From NCBI GenBank assembly GCA_963573385.1, contig CAUYLG010070662.1, forward strand, positions 19,420 through 83,419: a stretch of DNA of 64,000 nt, read 5' to 3'. The stretch is from Cacajao melanocephalus. Its lineage: Eukaryota; Chordata; Mammalia; Primates; Pitheciidae. A model generated the notes under the pieces. That model had not been told where the DNA came from and did no database searches. It saw nothing but the letters and a program-made list of their open reading frames with translations. Position numbers and translations under genes: made by a program. Below are positions 11,519 to 22,489 of this stretch, piece by piece (position 1 is the first letter of the stretch; each line of letters opens with the position of its first letter).

Positions 11519-11690
11519 GATCAGAGGAGGAGGAAGAAGAAGCAGCTGAAAATAAAGAAAGAAGGAAAGGCAGACAAGGGCAAATAAAAAAAGGAAAAAA
11601 AACCCCAAAAACCAGAAGGAAGTAAAAGAAAGGAATGGGAGGTCAGGGAAAAGAAAGAGGTAAAATGTAGAGGGAGAAAAAGAAATAAGA
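11519..11690 (+). repeat. purine-rich tract
   Basis: About 170 bases are dominated by A and G with interspersed short pyrimidines (GAGGAGGAAGAAGAAG at the start, many AAAGAAAG words). It is less regular than the tract at 533. Confidence 0.8.
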
Positions 11691-11699
11691 GCCACAACT

Positions 11700-11960
11700 G
11701 GGGCACGAGCAACTCAGATAGTACCCTGTGAGTCAGGGCAGCTCTGAGCCACACTTGGCTGTACAGTTCGTATTCGGCAATTGCAACCCAGGCAAGAGCT
11801 CTGATCCCAGCTGGGGCCCCAGGCCGGGGCTGGAGCCTGCGTGGGGGCAGTCTGACTCACAGCTGCTACTTCCTCACCCTGTTTCCAGCCTCTTGCTCAA
11901 TCCAGGCAGCAGGCAGGATAGATGCTCTTTTGCAAGGTGATCTAAGCCCAGAGGGCCCTG
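11700..11960. promoter_or_regulatory. candidate GC-rich cis-regulatory segment
   Basis: A GC-richer block follows the purine tract. TGACTCA (11853-11859) runs directly into the E-box CAGCTG (11860-11865). No transposon is recognised. An enhancer role is inference from motif pairing and composition only. Confidence 0.25.
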
Positions 11961-12039
11961 CCACCTTCATGAAAGGATTCTGGTTAGGTGTAGGAACAAA
12001 TGGGGCAGGAGACCCTGTACTCCCGCCATGCTGAATAGC

Positions 12040-12530
12040 GAGATGACTCCCGAAGCAGCTTGCCCTTTCCTGCCTCCAGACCTTTGTCTGATGCCCACTT
12101 CCACTAGGGTGCCCTTCCCCACAGAGACCCTGACTCGCATGGCATCTGAGGCCTTCTAAGTCTGGTTCTGTAATATCTCTCTACTCATGGTTCCCCTCCA
12201 TGCGTTCTACACTACCTATAAGGCAATTTATTAAAAGTAATGGCAAAAACCGCAATTACTTTTGCACCAACCTTAAGACGTTTCCTTCTCCTCACATTTG
12301 CTTATGATGCTCTCACTCTCCTATGCAATGGAACCCACAGGCATCTTTCAAATCCCACAAACTCACAGAAATCCCACAAGAAATGTCCTTGCTTTAATTC
12401 CATCCTTCCAAATGTCTTTCTCTGATCACCACAGTCAGAATCATTCTCTTCTATAACTCCACATCAAGTGTTTAGTCTGTCCCCTGTAATACTTAGTACT
12501 CTGAGTCTTTTATCTCAGACCACAAAATTG
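12040..12530 (+). mobile_element. L2 fragment split by half a MADE1
   Basis: CCTGCCTCCAGACCTTTGTC and GGTGCCCTTCCCC before the interruption, and CTCTGATCACCACAGTCAGA then CTGTCCCCTGTAATACTTAG after it, keep the order of the sense L2 3' region. The insert is at 12231-12276. Confidence 0.65.
12231..12276 (+). mobile_element. half MADE1 (mariner MITE)
   Basis: AGTAATGGCAAAAACCGCAA followed by TTACTTTTGCACCAACC is the 3' half of MADE1, close to consensus. The 5' half is missing, so the palindrome and miR-548-type hairpin cannot form. Confidence 0.9.
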
Positions 12531-12579
12531 GAAATTCTATGTGACCAGATTTACATCCATATAATGTCTCTGGGTGTAA

Positions 12580-12775
12580 ACTGTGGACTGTGACAATTTG
12601 GGCTTCCATCTAGCTTCCACCACCTGCTATCTGTCTGCTTCAAATCACAGTATCTTCATCTGCAATACAAACATGTCCATTTTACCCCTACTGTAGTTGT
12701 GAGCCTTAGTAGAAATAATACAGGAGAAGAACCAGGAACATAGTGCCAGCTTTAAAAAACAGTTACTTTGCTGTT
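12580..12775 (+). mobile_element. MIR
   Basis: Head (TGTGGACTGTGACAATTTGG), core (CACAGTATCTTCATCTGCAA) and tail-like sequence (CATAGTGCCAGCTTT) occur in sense order. Confidence 0.6.
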
Positions 12776-13424
12776 GTCATGAGTCATCTATGGGATGGCC
12801 TATGGGATCCTGTGCTGGGTCTGGCCTGGAGTGGTCTTTAGAACATGTAGCATACATTACTCAACTGAAGCTTGGTTTCTCTCTGAAAACAGTGTGGGCA
12901 AGGAGGAGACTGGGAGAGGAGAAGGGAAAGAAAATAAGAATGCGCCCGACAACGCTGCAATATAAGGATATTGTTCTGCTCTTTGACTGCTGAAAAAAAA
13001 TGAAGGCTGGCAGATCTATAGCAACTTTAACACTCAAGAACGCATTCCCTCCTCCTAATATCCCTGAGAGATAGGCAGGAATTCCCGTCCCTGACTAATG
13101 CAGAAAGATCCAACCTAATGCAGGGTGGTTGGGACAAGGTAAGGTTCGGGCTTAAACTCTCCTGCCCTTTAGAGGCCTTGCTGTAAGGCTCCGCTGCCTG
13201 CTAGGAGACGAAGCAGTCTTGGCTCCTGTTATGAATAGATGTCAGCCTTTTGGCACAATGCAACCCAACTGTTGGCCTAAAGGAAGCCGCATGTACTCAG
13301 GGAAACCCTGTCTGCTCTGCCTTTCACAGGAAGCCAGGATGTGGAGCCAGGAGAGAAGGGGCATTCAGAGGTCCTGGGAGACCCTTGGTGAAAACAATCA
13401 GTTTGTTTCATCATCCCAGGGAGA
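12776..13424. other. unassigned sequence
   Basis: No recognised repeat. The 13130-13420 part is GC-richer and holds two overlapping 73- and 80-codon frames with no domain. Confidence 0.5.
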
Positions 13425-13615
13425 TTCTCAATCAGGGTGAGTCTCAAATATTACTAGACATAAAAATCACCCAGGGAGAGTGTAAAAAATAAACAAAAAT
13501 CCCCAGAAATTCCAATTCAGTCATTTTGGGGCCAACCTAGTCATTTGCATTAATCAACATGCTCTCCCTGATGATTCTGATATAAATGGATCACACGTTG
13601 CAAAACACTTTAGCC
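13425..13615 (+). mobile_element. MER5-type hAT-Charlie element
   Basis: GATTCTCAATCAGGGTGAGT, then AAAAATCACCCAGGGAGAGT, CATTTGCATTAATCAACATG and a closing TTGCAAAACACTT follow MER5A/B order with eroded ends. Confidence 0.7.
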
Positions 13616-14330
13616 TGTTTCCTGGTCTAAATCATATCCCTCTCCTCTCAGCCAGTCTACCCCTCCTTCAGAATTATCTTTCACTGAGAACACTGAGAAA
13701 ATCAATGTGCATATCCCCTTTCTTTTATTCTGCCATCACCCATAATTTCCTCTTGTCCTGTTTCATCTGGGCCCTAGACTAGGAGAGGGATGTTTGAGAG
13801 AGTAACAGCAACCCTCAACCTCTACAGAAACAGCCCCTGCCTGTCCTGACTCCTTGGGACTCGGTTCTACCAGTTACTGTATTTCTTTTCTTCTGGAATT
13901 GCTTCTCCTCCAGTCTTTTCACTTGGGGGACTGACCCCAACATTCACAGTCAGCGGTCTTTGTTAAACAATTTGTGCCTGTATCCAATCTGCCCATTGTC
14001 TTTTCCTCTAGCACCCTCCATGACACAAACACACATCACCCATGCCCCATGGAACCTACCCCTCAGCACCTTTATCCTCACTGCCATTATTCTAATTTAG
14101 TCCTTATTTATCCCAAGAACATTATAGTTCAATGAGGCTAGAAAAGACAGCATGAGAGGAAAACAAATCAAGCTGGAGAGTGCGGGAGCAGGACCTTCTA
14201 GTCTCAGATTCTCAAGAAATAGGAAGAGCTGTGAAGAATTGTGGGGGAGGTAGAGAAAAGGAAGATGCTATCTAGACAAGTTTGTAGCTCTATCCATAAT
14301 GATATGGCCAACAGATTTTGAAGTAGCTTG
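13616..14330. other. unassigned sequence, perhaps with L2 debris
   Basis: Pyrimidine-rich phrases at 13630-13760 and 13980-14110 could be worn L2. Nothing firm is seen. Confidence 0.4.
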
Positions 14331-14372
14331 CCACATATACATATACATATACATATATATATGCATATACGT
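14331..14372 (+). repeat. (CATATA)n microsatellite
   Basis: ACATATACATATACATATAC repeats and then degenerates to TATATGCATATACG. Confidence 0.85.
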
Positions 14373-14884
14373 ACACTTGATTGCAATAATTTTCAGAGAA
14401 ACCAAAGGCATCCATGAAGACTTTGCTTCCTTCTTCCAGTAGTTCACAGAGACCAAAGTTGGCACACTGTACCCTCCTAACACCAAAGACTCTACAATTT
14501 CTTCTACTTGGGATGTGTGAAAGCACAGAAGGGTAAAGTGTTTTCTTAGTTAACTTCCCTCCCATGCCTCAGATCTGTTACATAGAATGGGCATATCATT
14601 GGAAAAATAATGTGTTTTGCTCATTTTATTTATTTTCTTTGGGAAAATTGGTGTCAGGGTTAAGGGGGATAAGTGTTTTTCACACTCTTTTCTTTAAACA
14701 TAGAACTATTTATTTCTAATAAAATTTCATGAGAAAATTCAACAGGTAGGTAAGGCATTCTGCTAGTAACAAGAACTTAGTAGGCTCAAGCTCCCATCCA
14801 CTAAAATTTGCTTCTTTTAGTGATTCCTGGGGTGCCTCAAAGTATGCCTACAGTCCAATAACATCATTTTGAAACTGCTGATCT
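14373..14884. other. unassigned sequence
   Basis: No gene or named repeat. A possible MER5-like scrap lies at 14820-14880. Confidence 0.45.
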
Positions 14885-15020
14885 AGTCCAATCTCATTAT
14901 TTTGAAAGAAGAGAAGGGGAGACTTATCAGAGCTCATGTATCAAGTCACAGTGGAACTGGGATTTGAACCCTTAATCCCAACTCTCATGCCAGTACTCCA
15001 CCAGCTAGATGACTCTGTTA
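14885..15020 (-). mobile_element. MIR fragment
   Basis: CAAGTCACAGTGGAACTGGG, ATTTGAACCCTTAATCCC and GCCAGTACTCCACCAGCTAG form the antisense tRNA-like part of MIR. Confidence 0.75.
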
Positions 15021-15897
15021 TGTGTTCTGGAGTGACAAGCCCAACTCAGGAGTCAAAGGAAAAATAAAGATCCCAAGGCCTGGTGCCCTGAAACTTGGCA
15101 TCACTAGGGATGAGGTTTGGGACCAGACACCCTGATCCAAGCTGCATGGACACAGTCAGTGAACGCGCACAACCTCTGCAGGGCAGTCAAGGGCTTTTCT
15201 TGGGATTTTATGGCTTACAGTGGAAATTCATGAAATTATTATTGTCATAAGGAGAATGAGAAAGGTTGCAGTGAGGTTGGCTAGCAGGACTGAAGGTGAA
15301 AAGACTCACTACAGAGAAGGTTCAGGCAGCATCAGAGGATGGGGCCAGGTAAGACAGAGAGTTGAAGGCTTCCCCTGGCTGGGTATCTTAAAAGATATCT
15401 GAGTCAGACTCAGGTAAAACCTCCTCCTAAAGAGCAAATTCCCCCTTCCTCCTCTTTCTTCTTCTTTTTTTAATGGTTTGCTGGTTTGAGGAAGATTCTG
15501 TCAATCTGCAGACACGTCAAGGAAGAAGCCAGAAAGTCTACCTTTGACTCTAAAACAAGAACGGTCGATAATCACTCTGACCTCATTTCATTTTAGTTTC
15601 CAAATTAAAAATAAATAAAAGGTGCAACTTTAGATGTTAATAGCATTCACCTCTAAAAAGCCCTAGGGGAGGGAGGGAAGTCCAGAGAGCACTGGCCCAG
15701 TGGTCAGTGCTTGTTTTCCTTCACTTTTCTCTTCTGAACTTCAACTTTCCTTCCTCTGCTGTGTCACTGTTATCCTCCACAGATATTTTCTGCACAGAAA
15801 CGATTTGACCAGGACAGTGTTTGGCTTTGCAATGGAACAGAAAACAAATGTGAGAAAAATGTTCCAGTCTCAAAATGTTTATAAGCATGCAGCTCTG
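15021..15897. other. unassigned sequence
   Basis: Ordinary sequence with a T-rich run near 15460. No recognised gene or repeat. Confidence 0.5.
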
Positions 15898-16095
15898 AGA
15901 TGCAGCAGAAAGTGCACTGGCTTAGGGATCAGGAAGACTTGAGCCCAAGTCGAACTTTTACCTTCCTAGGCTGGCGTGACGGACAAATCACTTCAGCTGG
16001 TCCTCCACTTCTCCACGCATGAGGTAGGGATCATCACACCTACCTAGCACACCTAGCCACATTGCCAGTACTCAACAAAGGTTACCGCTCTTAGA
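15898..16095 (+). mobile_element. MIR
   Basis: GATGCAGCAGAAAGTGCACT, GACTTGAGCCCAAGTCGAAC, CGGACAAATCACTTCAGC and GTACTCAACAAAGGTTACC follow sense MIR order. Confidence 0.75.
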
Positions 16096-16262
16096 AAATC
16101 TGGGAAAGTCAATTTTGGGGTGAACCTGTCTTTTGGCTTTCTACCTTTAGGCAAAAGTTGAAGTTTTAGAAAATTGCTATGGAAAAACAAGGTATCAGCC
16201 TCCAAAGGGTCTTCTATTGCTATGGGTAGATGTATCTAAAGGTGTAAGTTGCTTAATGAGTA

Positions 16263-16304
16263 CTGAATGAATGAATGAATGAATGAATGAAAAAATGAAT
16301 GAAC
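16263..16304 (+). repeat. (GAAT)n microsatellite
   Basis: Seven or more TGAATGAA-type units with one A-rich interruption, followed by ACAAGC. Confidence 0.9.
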
Positions 16305-17464
16305 AAGCTGCCCATAGTCAAAGTTCAACATGCCTGTGACTCATTTACTTTTTAGTTTTTATAATTTAGCATGGATTACCTAATCGATTTATCACTATAA
16401 CAGTTATTTTAGTTCACTTAACTTTCATGTCCTTCTTATGTGTGATGGAAACATATGCAGTGGTAGGTAGAATGCTAAAAATGTATTATCTCTCTTAATG
16501 ATACCACAGAGGCAGAGAATTGCTATGAAAAAATATGTATAATATTTTTCTCAACAAAATCCTTACCTAGGAGACCCCATACATGGAAAGTGAATTGTTT
16601 CCTTCAAAGAGGCAACTTGGTATGTGTTAAGAAAGCAGGGAGGACCCACTTTTGGGTCTGGTGTCAAGTGTCTAGCTCCATCATTGTCATAGGTTTGCTG
16701 CGATCAGAAGCCGGTCCCTTCCATGGTAAAAATCATTCTATTGTGTTACACGATATTTACCAAAGTGTGGGACACCTAAGAATAAAATCATCTAATGTAA
16801 AGGAAACCTCCCACGCTTTCTAATTTTCTTATAGTACTTCAAATTAAGTCATGAAGGATGGCTTGGTTGAGTGCTAATATGCCCTGGACACCTCTGTAAC
16901 ATTCGCCAGCTTAAAAGAGAGAGAACAGGGCTCTGGCTCAGAACATTCCAGAGGCAAAAGTATCATCTAGAATTTTATACAATTCTTTTGTTTTCATTGT
17001 ATTGATTTTTAGAGTTATCTTCTATTTATGGCATGTAATCCTGGTTTTCCATTTACGGGTAGTGATATAAATTTCCATTTTGAAATAATTGATTTTAACC
17101 AAAAATAAAAAAAAGAAAGAAGAAATAAATGAGCCAGTTTCAAGAAAAACACATTAAGTTAATAATATCCCAGGTATGGCAAAATTGTGAAGATGATGCT
17201 CAGATAGATGCAGGAAACATTGTGCTTGTTGATTTTCCAGGGTACTTCGAGGAGGAAAACTGTGAGATTATCTGTGCTCTCCAAACCCTGAAACTGCTGG
17301 CCAGAACATTCTAATGGGGATCAAATGAACTTCAGTTTTCAGGATAGTTTCTGGGAAAACAAATTTGTATAAAGTGATACCCAGATATTCATGAGCAACA
17401 ATTATCTTTAATTGGTGCTAGTAAGAGAGAAAAACAGGTCCATAGAGGCTCTGAAAAGGCTACA
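16305..17464. other. unassigned AT-rich sequence
   Basis: No named repeat is recognised. Short frames (77 and 61 codons) show no domains. TGACTCA occurs at 16337. An A-rich run at 17102-17128 precedes the 61-codon frame. Confidence 0.45.
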
Positions 17465-17767
17465 GTGTCCTTTAACTTTAGACGTCACAGAAAACAGCCC
17501 ACACTGCCCAGAGGCCACCCCAGCAAGAGGCTGAAGCCCCATGTGTTCTTCGAGCTCCCCCAGTCTGTGCCTCTCTGCTCCCTGGCCAAGAAGAGAGGCA
17601 AGGCCAGCTGCACAGGCCGGCCCACTTTCGTGCTGCTGAGATCTCTGAGCCAAAGTGAGCTAGAGGCCCGGATGCAGGCCCTTGCTTCTGCTCTGTCCCC
17701 ACCCCCCGTTAGAAATTTAGCAGAGCAGGAGGGTGAAACCAGGACAACCGCAAACTACAGAGAATAG
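17465..17767 (+). other. coding-like open frame, unrecognised
   Basis: A continuous plus-strand frame of about 100 codons sits in a locally GC-rich block. Third positions are visibly biased to G or C across the middle 70 codons (AAG, CTG, GTG, TTC, GAG, CCC and GCC dominate). The product would be basic with a Leu/Glu/Ala helix-like segment near residues 65-80, and no transposon is recognised under it. There is no in-frame ATG near the left end (the frame opens on GTG), and the flanks lack strong splice sites. It could be an exon remnant, a retrocopy fragment or chance. I do not recognise the protein. Confidence 0.25.
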
Positions 17768-18016
17768 GTTTAAGTGGGTTGGGAATGGGCTTTCCTCTCC
17801 CCACTCAGTGAAGTCTACCTCCCCACCCTGTCCCCACACCAAGCCATCAGAGCTTCAGCTCTGGCTGAAGCTGACCTCTGGGAAAGCTATTGGATAGTGC
17901 TCTGAAGTCACTGACATAAAGGAGAATATCCCAGTTCTGGAGGAGAAAGAAAAGGAAGATGGATTTTTCCATGGATTTAACATTTACTGAACAATAAATG
18001 GGGTCAGCTGAATTAA

Positions 18017-18028
18017 AACACACACACA

Positions 18029-18062
<34 letters not shown>
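18017..18062 (+). repeat. (CA)n microsatellite
   Basis: ACACACACACAGCGCACACA and continuing, one GCGC interruption near 18029-18033. Likely length-polymorphic and Z-DNA prone. Confidence 0.95.
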
Positions 18063-18064
<2 letters not shown>

Positions 18065-18282
18065 GCATCTGACAGCTGAGTGACAAGAGCTGCTGGCTGT
18101 GGACTGAGGAGAAGCCTCGGGGTGCAGAGGTACAGAGAGGGAGAGATAATTATTCACGATAATTAGCATCTTGGGTCTAGGGGCTGCTAGTTCGGGGATG
18201 CACGTGTGAATGAGTATACTGACCCATCATTTGGATGCATCATCAACCCACAGCATGGTAGCTCCAGACTGGGCCAAAATAA
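18063..18282. other. unassigned sequence
   Basis: No recognised feature between the CA repeat and the L2. Confidence 0.5.
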
Positions 18283-18490
18283 TCCACATTCATTCACCCA
18301 ATCCTCTATCCAACAGCACTGCATTTAATACTTATCATGTGCATGGTTCTGTGCAATGTACTGAGGATACAGTGGAGAACACCTCAGACACTGTCACTGC
18401 CCTCCAAGTACTTCATCTTCCAGCAGGAAAGATAAAAATATGAATAAATAATTGGAGTAAAGCATGAGGAGAGCTCTGAGTTGAGTGCTC
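18283..18490 (-). mobile_element. L2 3' fragment
   Basis: TTAATACTTATCATGTGCAT, TGAGGATACAGTGGAGAACA and CACTGCCCTCCAAGTACTTC are the antisense L2 3' end. Confidence 0.7.
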
Positions 18491-18651
18491 AAGTCTTACC
18501 TCACCCTTGGTAAAAAGTTTCTGGGAGACTGGGAAAATTTTCTTTGCACTTCTCTGTCTTGAACTTCCTCACTTGCGACAAAACTTAGGGTGGAGGAGAG
18601 GTCCCACATCCATGGTTTTTAAGCCCTAGGGCTCTTTAAAAGTGCACAGAG

Positions 18652-18742
18652 GGCTGAACATTGTAGCTCATCCCTGTAATCCCAGCACTTTGGGAGGCTG
18701 AGGTGGGAGGATTCTTGAGACCAGCCTGGATCAGCAATCAGA
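18652..18742 (+). mobile_element. short Alu remnant
   Basis: GGCTGAACATTGTAGCTCAT, CCCTGTAATCCCAGCACTTT and GAGACCAGCCTGG form the start of a left Alu monomer. It breaks off and is followed by an A/T-rich tail, so it is an internally deleted or truncated copy. Confidence 0.85.
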
Positions 18743-19269
18743 GATCAGACTCCACTTTATTTTTCATAAATAATTAAATAAAATAAAAGTCCCCAAAGGC
18801 TGCTGCAAAGGAAGCGTCAACCAGATCTCTAAGCCATCTGTTTTTATTTTGTTTCATACATTGGGCTTTTCTAAAATTGTGTTTGAACAAATGGTTCTGT
18901 TAAAATAAAAGAGAGAGAGAGAAGGGGAAAGGAGGTTGACAATGACTCAATTCTATAATGACCAATATTCCTTGTAGCTCTAGCTTTCTAGAGCTGTGGG
19001 GACCCTAATGTCCCTAAGTTTAACCCTATCACTCCAGATCATAAGAAAATATAAATATATGACCAGACCCACATATTCAAGTAATTTTCTACCCACTTTA
19101 CCCATTTGTTTTTCTGTAAACACCTAGAAAGCTGAAGTCATTAGTATACATGTGCATACACATACATATGCATACATTATATTATTCATACATTTATACA
19201 TAGATACAGAAAAATGTAGACAGAGAGATATGTTAATATGTCTACTACTGGGTTTAACTAAGTACTGTT
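18743..19269. other. unassigned AT-rich sequence
   Basis: AT-rich, with a short TACATA-type run at 19143-19206. No gene. Confidence 0.5.
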
Positions 19270-19530
19270 AAATTCAGTGATATGGTGGTTAAAAGTACAG
19301 AATTTTGAGAGTAAATCACTACAACCTCCTAGATATATGATTTGGGAGAACTTATTTAATTTTTCTATAGCTCAGTCTCTTTTTGTAAAACGGGGAGAGA
19401 AATGCCTAACTTCTCAGTATTCTTGAATTAAATGAAAGTGTCTAATTTTTGCAGTATTCTTGGATTAAATGAAAGTATTTATAGCACACAGCATGATATG
19501 TAGCAGGTAATAGAAGCCTATAAATAATAT
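19270..19530 (+). mobile_element. MIR with internal tandem duplication
   Basis: GTGATATGGTGGTTAAAAGT (head), GCTCAGTCTCTTTTTGTAAA (core) and a tail through ATGATATGTAGCAGGTAA. A 37-base unit starting CAGTATTCTTG is repeated at 19415 and 19452 with few changes, lengthening the element. Confidence 0.75.
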
Positions 19531-20056
19531 TTCCCTTCCCTTTTATGACCCTTCCTAAATGCCTAGAGATGGATGGCCACAATTTTCTTTATGTGTCCTT
19601 CTTGCTCTCAATTTAGATGGAGACGTGGCTACTTGGAAACGGTCCTTAAAGGAACCACAGGTTGGTACAGAAGTGAAAGTACCATAATTTGGAGGATCTT
19701 CAAAATAACTCTTCTGACATTATGGCATGTATTTTCCATGCCTTTTTCCTAAGTGTCTATGAAGAATGTAATATCTTTTGTCTTTGAGCAATTATAAACC
19801 CTCAGAATGAAAGCAGCACAGTGATAGTACAAACAAATACAAGTTCATAGCAGACAAGCAAACACACATCTCTCATGTAGCTCTTTGGTTTTTCAACAGT
19901 TCTGAGCTTGCATTTGCTTCAAGCACTGCCCATGTTCTAAGAGTCTGTGATTGAATATACATTCTTGGATTTTTGTTTTTTGCACTAGTCCCATTACAGA
20001 GCTATAAGCACAGAAATAGAATTACCATACCCACCCTGTTGATCAGTCTTTTCTTC
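19531..20056. other. unassigned sequence
   Basis: No recognised gene or repeat. Confidence 0.5.
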
Positions 20057-20160
20057 CAGCAAATGAGTACTATGATCCCACTATGGACCATGTCCTTTAT
20101 CATGGGGACTGCGATGAAGGGTAGAGTCCCTGTCCCCACAGGACTCTCAGACTAATGTCA
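20057..20160 (-). mobile_element. L2 3' fragment
   Basis: CAGCAAATGAGTACTATGAT, then ATCATGGGGACTGCGATGAA and CCCTGTCCCCACAGGACTCT is a diverged antisense L2 end. Confidence 0.55.
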
Positions 20161-20242
20161 GCACATAGCCCCCACCCCATCTTGAGTCCTAAAATTCAGC
20201 TGTGATGCTGCAGACCAGCTGGAGACCTTCAGATAAGGTAAC

Positions 20243-20480
20243 AATACAAATAGCAGCAGTAGTAGCAGCTTGCACTTAGGAGGGCTTACTAATATGACAG
20301 AAACTATTCTAGACCCTTTATATTTTCTGTCTCTGATTCTCTCTATACCTCTGCAAGACAAATATGGTCACTACTTCTTTTTTTTAACTGCAGTGAAGAG
20401 GAAAAGAAAAAAAGTGACTTGCTTAAGATAGTGCAGTCAGTGAGTAATTGAGCCAGAATTACATAACAGGGTTCCCTTTT
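20243..20480 (-). mobile_element. MIR
   Basis: AATAGCAGCAGTAGTAGCAG, GGGCTTACTAATATGACAG, GTGACTTGCTTAAGATAGTG and AATTGAGCCAGAATTACA follow antisense MIR order. Confidence 0.65.
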
Positions 20481-20767
20481 CTTCTGTGGACCAGGATCGC
20501 TTATGGAAGGAGATGAGCCACTTCTCAGCAGGATGACACTATACAGTCACAGGCCAATGACTTGGTATTGGTTTGGCCCAGGAAGTTCAACTCAGAGAAG
20601 TGGACCCAAGCAGCCCAGGAATTTTAGGTCTAGAAAAGTCATGTTTCCTCAGAGATGCTTGCCTTGGTCAAGTCAAGGGTTCTGACAGGGCTGTACTCTC
20701 AGACCATTCAGCTCAGCCTCAGTCTTTGGTTATCAGACCCAAGGTTCACCTGTCTTGATACAGTGAG
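20481..20767. other. unassigned sequence
   Basis: Lies between two MIR copies. No recognised feature. Confidence 0.5.
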
Positions 20768-21235
20768 ACACAGAAGAAAGAGCCAGGGCTTGAGTTTGTC
20801 TGAGCCTCGGTTTCCTCAGACGTAAAAAGGATATGAGAGTCCGGGCACAGTGGCTCATGCCTGTAATCCCAGCACCTGGGGAGGCCAAGGTGCGGGGGAT
20901 CACCTGAGGCTGGGAGTTCGAGACCAGCCTGACCAACATGGAGAAACCCCATCTCGACTAAAAAATACAAAATTAGTCGGGTGTGGTGGCGCATGCCTAT
21001 AGTCCCAGCTACTTGGGAGGCTGAGGCAGGAGAATCGCTTGCACCTGGGAGGCAGAGGTTGCAGTGAGCAGAGATCACCCATTGCACTCTAGCCTGGGCA
21101 ACAAGAGCAAAACTCCAACTCAAAGTTAAACAAACAAATAAAAAATATATGAGAATTTAACCTACATAAGACTGATGTGATAAACAAAGAAATTATCTAA
21201 ATGGCCTGGCACATGGTAGATATTTTAAAAATGCT
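20768..21235 (+). mobile_element. MIR split by an AluS
   Basis: The left part (20768-20838) has CTGAGCCTCGGTTTCCTCAG. The right part (21155-21235) resumes with AATGGCCTGGCACATGGTAG. The Alu between them is flanked by ATATGAGA copies, so the MIR was the Alu target. Confidence 0.7.
20839..21146 (+). mobile_element. full-length AluS
   Basis: Sense Alu with GCCTGTAATCCCAGCACC, CAGCCTGACCAACATGGAGA, GAGGCAGGAGAATCGCTTG and a CAAACAAATAAAAA tail. The 8-base target duplication ATATGAGA is at 20831-20838 and 21147-21154. Diagnostic bases fit AluS (Sp/Sq-like). Confidence 0.95.
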
Positions 21236-21238
21236 CAT

Positions 21239-21365
21239 TCTCATTCATGTAATATTTATTGAGTGTCTACTATGAGCCAGTCACTCTTGTTGGTGCTTAG
21301 AACATACCAGTCAACAAAACACGTAATAGATTGCTGCCTTTGTGCAGGTTACATTCAAGGGTAGG
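21239..21365 (-). mobile_element. L2 3' end
   Basis: GTAATATTTATTGAGTGTCT, CTATGAGCCAGTCACTC and ACCAGTCAACAAAACACGTA are an antisense L2 end. Confidence 0.8.
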
Positions 21366-22009
21366 GAAGCAGTTCTTCACCAACTCTTAAATGCTTCCTT
21401 GCCAGGCAATGACAAAGGAGCTTGCCTCCTGGTGAGGCCCACGCCCTGTGGGGCTGGAAGAGATCTCCCCACCTCTTCCCTATGTGTTAAATGCTACAGT
21501 CAGAAAGACCCTTGGATACTCCACTCTAGGTATTTGTTATGCTGTAAATCCCTTGCCCTAACCTTATTCTGTCCCACAAACCAATTCAGAGAGCTGAGAC
21601 CTTGGAAATCTCATCAGACCAGATGGATTAGAAAATCATCTAGGGAGAGGAAGTTCAACAAACATATGCTGAATACATCTCTATGCAGAGCCCTATGCTT
21701 CTGGTGCTGAGAAACAGGCTGGAGCACATATACAGTTTCTTTCACAACTTATTTGGAAGATGATTCTTCTCTGAATTAAATTATGATCTATAGTACTTTT
21801 TCTTTAATCTCACTTAGTGTGTTTGTGTAAGTACATATCTAGCTGCAGAAGTAGGAAGTATGATGATGAGGATGTGTCTGCAAATCCAATGAGAATGTTA
21901 CAAAATATATGATATATGCACTGCAGGGCCTTTCTAAAAATCCAAAAAGAAATTCTGAATCCTGAACACATTTAATACCAAGGACTTTGGATAAGGTACT
22001 GTGGACTTG
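21366..22009. other. mostly unassigned; L2 scrap at 21653-21715
   Basis: The piece TTCAACAAACATATGCTGAA with AGCCCTATGCTTCTGGTGCT looks like a further antisense L2 scrap. The rest is unrecognised; a 122-codon frame runs through it without domain signs. Confidence 0.45.
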
Positions 22010-22168
22010 TAGTACTAATTTCCCTACTTTGCATGAGAAAGCTGAGCTTCAAGGAACCTAAGGAACTTGTCCAAAGTTACACAGCTAATAAGTAACAGAA
22101 TCAGAACTTGAACCTGGGAAGTTTGACTTAAGAACCCGTATTTGTGGCCTTTATATTATTCTGCCGCC
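22010..22168 (-). mobile_element. MIR
   Basis: GAGAAAGCTGAGCTTCAAGG, TTGTCCAAAGTTACACAGCT and AGAACTTGAACCTGGGAAG are a clear antisense MIR core and head. Confidence 0.9.
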
Positions 22169-22221
22169 TTCTTATTCCTTGAACTATTCATTTTCTTCTT
22201 CTTTTCTTCCTCTTTCTTCTT

Positions 22222-22405
22222 AGTTTACTCTTCACAACACTCTAAAAGGTACTTACTATTATTGTCTCTATTTTATTGATAAAGAAAAAATTGTATAAAG
22301 CAATGTTTTTAAGGTCTTGCTGCTTAATAAGTAGCAGAACTGGGATTTGGACCAAGGCTAGTCTGGCTCTAATTCTCTTATTTGTAACTATTGTACTATA
22401 CTACC
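22222..22405 (-). mobile_element. MIR
   Basis: CTCTTCACAACACTCTAAAA, CTATTTTATTGATAAAGAAA and AAGTAGCAGAACTGGGATTT keep antisense MIR order. It is the second MIR in the same direction within 400 bases. Confidence 0.85.
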
Positions 22406-22489
22406 ACAGCCAGTGAGGTCCCAAATGGGCGGCCATTAACATGTGACTTACACATTTCTTTGGCTTATATACACCGCCTCTCTTGCCTC

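Noticed and set aside
20746..21123. 125-codon minus-strand frame
   Set aside because: Typical antisense Alu translation.
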